Source: Paenibacillus koleovorans NBRC 103111 | GTDB lineage: Bacteria; Bacillota; Bacilli; Paenibacillales; NBRC-103111 | Direction of reading: 5' to 3' | NCBI RefSeq assembly: GCF_004000845.1 | Contig: NZ_BIMA01000004.1 | Location: 1 to 64,000 of the forward strand | Length of the DNA: 64,000 nt | In this document: one piece after another, positions 25,205-31,649 of the stretch | How positions within the stretch are numbered: position 1 is the stretch's first letter | How the letters are laid out: the number at the start of each line of letters is the position of its first letter | Notes under the pieces: generated by a model | Database searches by the model: none | Told to the model about the DNA's origin: nothing | Seen by the model: the letters and a program-made list of their open reading frames with translations, nothing else | Position numbers and translations under genes: made by a program

Positions 25205-26190
25205 CGACTGGCGCCTCCTTTGTCTTGGAGCGCCTGGACCGCCGCCGGCAACGGCACCGGGTAACGAGGGGAGTCGCCGCCCAGCACTCGCACTACTTCC
25301 TCCGCGCTCATGACGCACATACGGCGGAGCGCTTCCTCCGTATGAGAGGCGATGTGGCTCGTCAGCAGGCAGTTGCCGAGCGTAGTCAGCTTATTCCCCG
25401 CTGGGAGAGGCTCCTCGCGGAAGACGTCTAATCCCGCGCCAGCGATCATACCGTTCGAGAGCGCTTCGTACAACGCCTCCTCGTCCACCAGGGTTCCTCT
25501 AGCCGTGTTGATCAGAAAAGCCGTCGGCTTCATTTTCCCTAAAAACGCTCCGTTCACCATCCCGACTGTCTCACTGGTAGCCGGCGTGTGCAAGGTGACC
25601 ACATCGGACTCGGCAAGCAGCCGATCGAGCTCGACATAACGGATCCCGTTCGACTCGGCCCAGGCGGCGTCCGGATAAGGGTCATAGGCGACGATTCTCA
25701 TATCGAAGCCTGCCGCCCGCCTTGCAACCGCCTTGCCGATGCGGCCCGTCCCGACGATGCCGATCGTCTTGCTCCACACTTCGGTGCCGATCGGACCGGC
25801 CGACCAGCCTCCTGCGCGGACCGAACGATCCTGTTCCGGCAGCCGCCTCGCCAAGCCTAGCAAGTGCGCGAACACGAGGTCGGCGACCGATTGCTCGTTC
25901 GCGCCCAATGTGATCGTTACCGGAATGCCCCGCTCCGCCGCATACCGGCAATCGACCGCGTCGTAGCCGACTCCGACTCTCGCGATCACTTTCAGCTTGG
26001 CGGCCTGGCTCAGAATATCGGCCCCGAGCGGCTCCGAGCCGGCGATATGCGCATCCGCCTCCCGCAGCAGCTCCGCCATTTCCGCTTGCGTGGGCATCGG
26101 CTTCCAGACGACTTCGAACCCCTTATTTTCGAGCAACGCCTTCGCATCGTTATGAAATGCGGTCGAGGTGACCGCCACCAGATAGCTCAT
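25201..26190 (-). CDS. D-2-hydroxyacid dehydrogenase (phosphoglycerate-dehydrogenase-like)
   Basis: A 329-residue NAD-dependent dehydrogenase. Features: IARVGVGYDAVD (about 69-80), NAD loop GIVGTGRIGKAV (about 144-155), catalytic Arg in NTARGTLVDE (about 230), Glu in DVFREEPLP (about 257-265) and His in LTSHIASHTEEA (about 278-289). The C-terminal ACT domain of true SerA is absent, so this is not the serine pathway enzyme. It reduces a 2-keto acid or oxidises a 2-hydroxy acid within the operon. Confidence 0.92.
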   Translation of the reverse strand: MSYLVAVTSTAFHNDAKALLENKGFEVVWKPMPTQAEMAELLREADAHIAGSEPLGADILSQAAKLKVIARVGVGYDAVDCRYAAERGIPVTITLGANEQSVADLVFAHLLGLARRLPEQDRSVRAGGWSAGPIGTEVWSKTIGIVGTGRIGKAVARRAAGFDMRIVAYDPYPDAAWAESNGIRYVELDRLLAESDVVTLHTPATSETVGMVNGAFLGKMKPTAFLINTARGTLVDEEALYEALSNGMIAGAGLDVFREEPLPAGNKLTTLGNCLLTSHIASHTEEALRRMCVMSAEEVVRVLGGDSPRYPVPLPAAVQALQDKGGASR

Positions 26191-26208
26191 ATTCCCGGCC
26201 TCCGTCGG

Positions 26209-27015
26209 TCAATATCGGATCTCTCGGCGCTCGTAGCTATGCACCGCGTTGTTTACGAGTCCGTTCAACACTTCTTGTCCTTGGTTCATCATAAAGCTGA
26301 GCTCGCTGCCGATCGCGATGAACTGGAATCCTTCCGCGATTCGAGCGTTGGCCGTCTCCGCATCGGATACGTGGATGCCGGAGGCAACCCCGTATTTCTT
26401 AGCCGTCGTCCGGACCCGCTCGATCGCTTCGATGACCGTCGGCTCCTCGCTCGTCATTTGCGGCCGCAGTCCCATCGACGACATCAGATCGTTCGGCCCG
26501 ATGAAGCAGGCGTCGATGCCCGGGACGCTTAGAATATCGCCGAGATTGCGGATCGCCTCGATATGCTCGATTTGGACAACGACTAGAATCTCGTCATTCG
26601 CTTGAGCATAATAAGTTGACGGCTCCGAACTGAAGCCCATAGCATGACGACGCCCTCCAACGCTGCGCCCTCCCTCCGGAGAGTATTTCGCCTCGCGGAC
26701 GACCCGCTCCGCTTCTTCCCGGGTTTTGACCATCGGCACGACGATGCCCCAGGCGCCCATATCGAGCACTCGCTTGATGTTTTCGCCGGTATTCCAAGGA
26801 ATGCGCACAAGAGGCGCCGTGGAACTGCCGAACATGGAGGACGTCATCAACGCCGCTGTTTCGATCGAGATCGGGTTGTGCTCCATATCGATGACCAGCC
26901 AGTCGAACCCCAACCGGCACATGCACTCTGCGGAAAACGGACTCGGAATCGACAGCCAGGAGCCTATGCTTGGCTCGCCTCGTTTCAACCTCGCCTTGAC
27001 CTCATTTCGTTTCAA
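26209..27015 (-). CDS. HpcH/HpaI-family class II aldolase
   Basis: A 268-residue metal-dependent aldolase of the 2-keto-3-deoxy-sugar-acid type. Signatures: FDWLVIDMEHNPIS (about 37-50), VRIPWN (about 70-75), GGRSVGGRRHAMG (about 114-126), QIEHIEAIRN with the metal Glu (about 147), and FIGPNDLMSSMG (about 168). The TTG start at 27015 follows AGGGGG by nine bases and overlaps the end of the upstream oxidoreductase by 14 bases. It cleaves a 2-keto-3-deoxy acid to pyruvate and an aldehyde and probably forms the central cleavage step of the operon. Confidence 0.92.
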   Translation of the reverse strand: MKRNEVKARLKRGEPSIGSWLSIPSPFSAECMCRLGFDWLVIDMEHNPISIETAALMTSSMFGSSTAPLVRIPWNTGENIKRVLDMGAWGIVVPMVKTREEAERVVREAKYSPEGGRSVGGRRHAMGFSSEPSTYYAQANDEILVVVQIEHIEAIRNLGDILSVPGIDACFIGPNDLMSSMGLRPQMTSEEPTVIEAIERVRTTAKKYGVASGIHVSDAETANARIAEGFQFIAIGSELSFMMNQGQEVLNGLVNNAVHSYERREIRY

Positions 27016-28009
27016 TCGCGTATGCCCCCTTCAACTCTACTATTTGGCCGCTTTCATGGGATCGATAAATCGCTTCCACCGCTTCAATGATCGACTTGCC
27101 GTACGCTCCCCCGCATTCCAGCTCGCCGCCGCTGCCAATCGCTCGAGCCAACATTTCCAGTTGCTCGCTATAGCTGTCCTGCTCATCCGGCTCCCCGAGG
27201 CTGATGCATTCGCTGTCCCTGATTACCCAGGCTCCCTCATTCAGGACGACCCGGATGACGCCATTCTCGCACATCAGCTCCAGTTCGTTCTTGGGTCTGC
27301 GATGATAGCCGTACAAGGTCAGCACCGCCGGAACCCCCGATTCCGTCTCGACCATCACCGTCCCAGCCGCTTCGATGTCGCCGCGTCGACCCGCGTAATG
27401 CAACCGCGCATTTACCCGGCTGACCCGGCTAGACGACATCCATTGGACAAGATCGAGCGAGTGCGAGCCCAAATTCATCAGAATGCCTCCGCCTGACAGC
27501 TTCCTGTCGAAAAACCAATCGAGCCGGTCATTGTAATAAAACGCATGCCAATTGTGATTGATCATGAGCAGCTTGCCGAGCTCCCCCGAATCGAGAAGCC
27601 GCTTGGCCAACACGTTCAAATTGGAAAAATGCATCGTATGCCCGACCAGCATCCGGACGCCGTGACGCTCCACCGCGCGGTTGATCGACTCGCATTCTTG
27701 AGCCGACCTGGCCATCGGCTTCTCCATCAAAATATGGCAGCCGCGCTCCGCGCAGTACTCAGCCGCCTCCAGGTGCAGGAACGGCGGCAACGCGATTACG
27801 GCGATATCCGGCCGTTCCCGGTCGATCATCTCGCGATAATCCGTATATACCCTCACCGTGAAGCAGGCGGCTTGCCGTTCGGCCGCTTCCGGAATCGTAT
27901 CGGCGATCGCCACAGGGGTGACGTCTTCGGCATGAACGGCCGCCCGCAGATGCACGCCTCCGATTCGTCCTGCGCCTAGTATGACTACCCGATAATTTCG
28001 TTTGCTCAT
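27002..28009 (-). CDS. Gfo/Idh/MocA-family oxidoreductase (canonical)
   Basis: A 335-residue NAD(P)-dependent sugar oxidoreductase. The start MSKRNYRV at 28009 has GGGGAGG eight bases upstream; the long open frame reaching 28813 is a shadow of the M20 gene. Unlike its two relatives in this window, it has a standard nucleotide loop (VILGAGRIGGVH) and a clear EKP motif (LMEKPMARS, about 94-102). A C-terminal domain with GSHSLDLVQWM (about 180-190) supplies the active-site His and Asp. Likely substrates are inositols, amino sugars or hexuronates. Confidence 0.92.
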   Translation of the reverse strand: MSKRNYRVVILGAGRIGGVHLRAAVHAEDVTPVAIADTIPEAAERQAACFTVRVYTDYREMIDRERPDIAVIALPPFLHLEAAEYCAERGCHILMEKPMARSAQECESINRAVERHGVRMLVGHTMHFSNLNVLAKRLLDSGELGKLLMINHNWHAFYYNDRLDWFFDRKLSGGGILMNLGSHSLDLVQWMSSSRVSRVNARLHYAGRRGDIEAAGTVMVETESGVPAVLTLYGYHRRPKNELELMCENGVIRVVLNEGAWVIRDSECISLGEPDEQDSYSEQLEMLARAIGSGGELECGGAYGKSIIEAVEAIYRSHESGQIVELKGAYAIETK

Positions 28010-28029
28010 CCTCTGTGCCTCCCCAATAT

Positions 28030-29388
28030 CTACCCGCCGTTCAGGTAATCGATCGCGGTCGCTGCGAATACTTGGGCCGCCCGCACCGTATCCTTGACCG
28101 GTGCCCGCTCCCCGTACTGGTGAATGGTTGAGAGATCGGCAGGACCGTACTGCAGCACCGGGATACCGTATTCGCGAAAATGACGGGCGTCGCTGGCCGC
28201 CCACTGCAGCACGCCGTAGGAGGGCTGTCCGGTCAGCCATTCGATGTTGCTCGTCAGCGTTCGGCAGACGGAATCGTCCGGATCCGTCCAGTTCGGCTCG
28301 CTCTGGATGCCGAACAGCTCGATCTCCACATCCGGGCCAAGCGGTTCCAATCGCCGCTTCACGGCTTCCAGCACTTGCTCTCGGGCCAGACCGACCGGAA
28401 TCCGCATATCCGCTTCCAGCTCGCAATAGTCCGGCACGACATTGACACTCGTGCCGCCGCGGATCGTCCCTACGTTGAAGGCTATCCGGTCCAGAATCAT
28501 ACTCTCCGCCCGGAAGCCGAATTCGTCGAGAAACTGCTTCGAGCGCTCCATGAGCGGCTGCATTGCCGCAGGCAAGTGTACCGGCAATTCCGCCGCTGCG
28601 GCGATCGCCTGCATCGCCAGTGCCGCTGAGGCGATTGCATTGCGGCCTAGCAGCGGAGCGAGCGCGGAATGCGCCGGCTGGCCGCGGAGCTTGAGCCGCA
28701 GCCGTATGCAGCCCTTCTGGCCGATCGTCGGGTGGTATGGGAACGCCGGCTCGGCGATGATGCAGCCATCCCCGGCCAGCAAGCCACGCTCGAGCAGCCA
28801 AGGGATCCCCCATCGGCCGCCGGTTTCCTCATCAGGCACTACGGCCACAATCAAATCGCCGTCCAGCGGCACGCCTTCTCGCTTCAAGGTGACCGCGGCA
28901 TACAGCAGGCCGGCGAGTCCGGCCTTCATGTCAGTCGCGCCTCGGCCGTAGATCCACTCGTCGTCGCGGAGACCGGCGTAAGGATCGAACGGCCAGCGCG
29001 CCAGGTCGCCGGCAGGGACGACGTCGGTGTGGCCGCAGAAAATCAGCCTCCTGGGCGGCGATGCGGTGCCAATGCCGTGAGTGGCACTCGTGCCCATGCT
29101 TAGATTCGTGTTCGAACTTGAGCCTGGGCTAGAGCTTGGGCTTGGACCTCCTCCGCTCGTCCGCGCCACCAGATTCCACATGCCCGGCGTCGCTTCATGC
29201 CACTCGCACTGAATACCCGCTTCACCGAGATAATCGGCGATAAACCGGGTGATCGGATACGAGTTCCCGGGCGGGTTCTCGCTCGGGAACCGGATCAGTG
29301 CGGACACAAGCTCGAGCAGCTCCTCCCGGCGCGACTCGATCGCCGTCGTTGCTTTGGTTTTCCAGACTAGCCTGTCTTGGTGCTCCAT
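28030..29388 (-). CDS. M20-family ArgE/DapE-type deacylase
   Basis: A 452-residue zinc hydrolase. Motifs: FCGHTDVVPAGD (about 116-127, metal His and Asp), GRGATDMKAG (about 147-156), VPDEETGGRWG (about 183, catalytic Glu pair), AEPAFPYHP (about 209), AHSALAP in the dimerisation domain, and YGPADLSTIHQYGER near the C-terminus for the last metal His. The ATG at 29388 follows GAGGGGG by about 11 bases. Residues about 80-108 form a Ser/Gly/Pro-rich insert before the metal-binding strand, unusual for the family. It probably removes an acyl group from an amino-acid- or amino-sugar-like intermediate. Confidence 0.9.
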   Translation of the reverse strand: MEHQDRLVWKTKATTAIESRREELLELVSALIRFPSENPPGNSYPITRFIADYLGEAGIQCEWHEATPGMWNLVARTSGGGPSPSSSPGSSSNTNLSMGTSATHGIGTASPPRRLIFCGHTDVVPAGDLARWPFDPYAGLRDDEWIYGRGATDMKAGLAGLLYAAVTLKREGVPLDGDLIVAVVPDEETGGRWGIPWLLERGLLAGDGCIIAEPAFPYHPTIGQKGCIRLRLKLRGQPAHSALAPLLGRNAIASAALAMQAIAAAAELPVHLPAAMQPLMERSKQFLDEFGFRAESMILDRIAFNVGTIRGGTSVNVVPDYCELEADMRIPVGLAREQVLEAVKRRLEPLGPDVEIELFGIQSEPNWTDPDDSVCRTLTSNIEWLTGQPSYGVLQWAASDARHFREYGIPVLQYGPADLSTIHQYGERAPVKDTVRAAQVFAATAIDYLNGG

Positions 29389-29420
29389 CCCGTTGCTTAC
29401 CCCCTCTCCGATCCGACTGG

Positions 29421-30380
29421 CTACAGCTTCTCCGGCAAGCCGGACACGCGGCTGCGATTCGCCGCTTCCATGAAGCGGACGATCTCCAGCGTCTCCTTCT
29501 GTGAAACGGGCGAAATGCCGGTCCGCAGCATGCCGATCGCCTGCTCGAGCAGGCAGGCGAAGTCCGGCTTCTCGGCCGAACGGACATCGACGAGCTCCGG
29601 CTTCTCGCCTTGCTCGCGGTGAAGCATCGCGAAGTAGCGCTTGTGATGCTCCGTCTGCCGAATATCGCCATGGAAGGTGCCGATCCGCCCGTCCTCCCAA
29701 TGGCCCACATAATGCTCGCGGCCCTCGCCTTGAACCGCCCATACGGTGCGGCAGCCGGCACCCAGCGCCGTGAAGAGCAGCTCCGTCAGATGGACGCCAT
29801 ACCAGAACAGGCCCGGCAGCTGCGGCTGCAAATCGAGCGGCCCTAGGCAGTCGATGCCGAGGATCGCGCCGTCCTTCTGCTTGCGCAGCGCCTTGTTGAA
29901 TGTCTCCGCATAGCGAAGGGAGGAGCTGCAGAACACCGGCGTACGGTAGCGGTCGGCCAACTCGAAGATCGCTTCGGCATCCCGCACCGACAGCGCGAAC
30001 GGCTTCTCGACGATGACCGGCTTGCCGGCCTCGGCAATTGCCCGGAACTGCCGCAGCCTCTGGCGCGCGTCGATGGAGGAGAGGAAGACGGCGTCGGATT
30101 TCTCCGCCAGCTCTTCCGCCGAAGCCGCCAGCGGAATGCCGTATTCTTCGGTCAATGTTTTCCGGTAAACCTCTACACGGTGGAAATTGAAAAAGTTCTC
30201 GTCCGTATCGTCAAAAGCGCAGCCCACGGTCGCGCCTTCTACGAAATACTTGTCATCCGGATTCATTAGCAGTTGAGCGGTCGCGACGACATGGCCGGTA
30301 TCGATGCCAAGCAGTCCGATTCGATAAGTGGAAGTTTTATGGGTGCGGGGAGCCGAGTTCCCCTGAGCGGCAGTTGTCAT
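29421..30380 (-). CDS. Gfo/Idh/MocA-family oxidoreductase with variant nucleotide motif
   Basis: A 319-residue oxidoreductase, the first gene of the nine-gene operon. The start MTTAAQGN at 30380 has GGAGG nine bases upstream. The Rossmann loop is IGLLGIDTGHVVATAQ, lacking GxGxxG and matching the variant loop of the protein at 10520-11425. The EKP motif is intact (VIVEKPFALS), and CSSSLRYAETF follows. A short non-conserved N-terminal tail of about 18 residues precedes the fold. The shared odd loop suggests that the two proteins form one subgroup with related substrates. Confidence 0.88.
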   Translation of the reverse strand: MTTAAQGNSAPRTHKTSTYRIGLLGIDTGHVVATAQLLMNPDDKYFVEGATVGCAFDDTDENFFNFHRVEVYRKTLTEEYGIPLAASAEELAEKSDAVFLSSIDARQRLRQFRAIAEAGKPVIVEKPFALSVRDAEAIFELADRYRTPVFCSSSLRYAETFNKALRKQKDGAILGIDCLGPLDLQPQLPGLFWYGVHLTELLFTALGAGCRTVWAVQGEGREHYVGHWEDGRIGTFHGDIRQTEHHKRYFAMLHREQGEKPELVDVRSAEKPDFACLLEQAIGMLRTGISPVSQKETLEIVRFMEAANRSRVSGLPEKL

Positions 30381-30556
30381 CGGGTAATGCCTCCATATAC
30401 AGGAATAAATACTTAAATCCAGCATACAGCAATAATTTGTGATTATCTTTAATACTCTTGCTTTGTTTGTCTGTTTTCTACATATCTTGCTTTATTGCCA
30501 TTTCGACTGCTAGCTTAGCATGAATCCGCCTTGCTCGTGGTGTGTAAACAATCTTG

Positions 30557-30755
30557 CTGCTCTGCAGTTCGACTTTTTCGGACTGCATGACGTGAGCGAG
30601 TCCTGATATGCTTCGTAGTCCGATTTCACCCATTTGCAGAGCCATTTCCGCACACCTCCTCCCAACAACACCGCTCCAACTCGGCAAACTCGGACTACAA
30701 CACATTTCCCCACTCGCCATCGCGCTCCAGTTAGGAAAACTCGGACTAGAGTCAC
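30557..30755 (-). repeat. Dispersed repeat family B, copy 4 plus a fragment
   Basis: Read on the minus strand, 30700-30557 matches copy 1 (7225-7380) in order: AGTCCGAGTTTGCCGAG, TTGGAGCGG, GGAAATGGCTCTGCAAA, TCGGACTACG, CAGGACTCGCTC and the end hairpin TGCAGTCCGA-AAAAG-TCGAACTGCA. In the hairpin one arm has changed so that a G-U pair replaces G-C, keeping the stem. A second partial core, with AGTCCGAGTTTTCC and TGGAGCG, lies at 30725-30755. Confidence 0.68.
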
Positions 30756-30780
30756 TCTGCACCGTCTATAGTTTCCTTTT

Positions 30781-31072
30781 TCATTAACAAACTCAGTCTC
30801 CACTAATGCCCGCAGCAAGTCAGCAAGGAAGGATTCGAGCTCACGCCAAAACCGACCCAGCTAACAACTCATTAGCGAAGCCGACTCCGTCCACACCTAG
30901 CCCGGCCCAGTCCGCCACACCACCACACAACACCACAACAAGAAGGCCATCCGCGAAGATCATCCAGTTCCGTGGCCTTTCGTTTGTGCAGGGGAGGGCA
31001 GCGGCCGGGAAACTACACTCTCCAACCGACTTATCCGCCCAGCGTTGCCTCTTTGGTTCCTTATAACGACGA
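30781..31072. other. Gene-free stretch, strongly C/A-biased on the plus strand
   Basis: Between about 30830 and 30945 the plus strand is dominated by C and A with few G or T, ending in CCACACCACCACACAACACC. After it, AAGGCCA (30943-30949) can pair with TGGCCTT (30973-30979), a terminator-like hairpin. No gene is supported. Confidence 0.45.
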
Positions 31073-31099
31073 CAAAACCGCCCGGCATCGCCGAACGGT
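31073..31099 (-). terminator. Intrinsic terminator of the SR1P-like gene
   Basis: On the minus strand ACCGTTCGGC pairs with GCCGGGCGGT (two G-U pairs, three-base loop) and is followed by TTTTG. It lies about 40 bases past the small gene's stop. Confidence 0.8.
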
Positions 31100-31137
31100 C
31101 CAAATGGGATATATAAATGAAGGAAGGCCAGTGTCTC

Positions 31138-31299
31138 CTAATCGCAGTCGGCGCACATTTCGTTGCGGTCGGCGCAGCTCGTATCCTGACAGACGGAGTA
31201 GTAGGTGACGACGTTCTCGGAATCCACCGTATCGATGATGGCCGAGCAGTGTTTGCACAAAATGACACCCAAATTCAATTTGACAGCCGTATTTTCCAT
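31138..31299 (-). CDS. Small cysteine-rich protein, SR1P-like
   Basis: A 53-residue protein. ATG at 31299 follows AAAGGTGG by eight bases. It contains GVILCKHCSAIIDTVDSENV and then VCQDTSC and MCADC, that is six cysteines in CxxC-type pairs fit for zinc binding. The layout resembles SR1P, the short GapA-binding peptide encoded by the SR1 RNA of Bacillus. This is from recall of the family, so the identity is tentative. An AT-rich region with TATACT- and TATAAT-like boxes lies 40-75 bases upstream, and a terminator follows, so the unit is a self-contained small transcript. Confidence 0.6.
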   Translation of the reverse strand: MENTAVKLNLGVILCKHCSAIIDTVDSENVVTYYSVCQDTSCADRNEMCADCD

Positions 31300-31586
31300 T
31301 CTCCGTTCCACCTTTGCGCGTATTAATGGTCCTGCAGATATAGTATACACCATTCATTATATAGTATGGAATATAAATATTTTTATTACGTCACAATTAG
31401 GCGATAAATGTATTATTCCCTCCTTTCTTATGACCTGATCAGCGATTGAAAACGGATACGATACAGCTTATGCAGCTACAGAACCGTAACATGACGACGG
31501 ATGTGAGAGTTTTCTGATTCAGACGCAGGGGATGGCGCGGGAGTAATACGCCCTATCCTTATTTTTTACGCCAGTAAAATGCCATC
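31300..31586. other. Promoter region of the small gene, otherwise empty
   Basis: The part next to the small gene is AT-rich and holds minus-strand TATACT (near 31343) and TATAAT (near 31358) boxes without clear -35 partners. The remainder to the next terminator shows no gene or repeat I can recognise. Confidence 0.4.
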
Positions 31587-31631
31587 AAAAACAAACAACG
31601 GATGAGCCCGGCTCATCCGTTGTTTGTTTTT
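31587..31631. terminator. Very long perfect terminator hairpin
   Basis: A 21-bp perfect stem (31587-31607 with 31611-31631, ending in GATGAGC/GCTCATC) has a three-base loop, with A and T runs as the outer part of the stem on both sides. It ends the 5.2-kb gene on the minus strand and is symmetric. Confidence 0.88.
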
Positions 31632-31649
31632 GCTTTTGTTAACTTGGCT

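Noticed and set aside
28010-28813. N-terminal extension of the oxidoreductase at 27002 to a 603-codon frame
   Set aside because: The extension is antiparallel in character to no known domain and overlaps the M20 gene in another frame; a strong ribosome site precedes the ATG at 28009.
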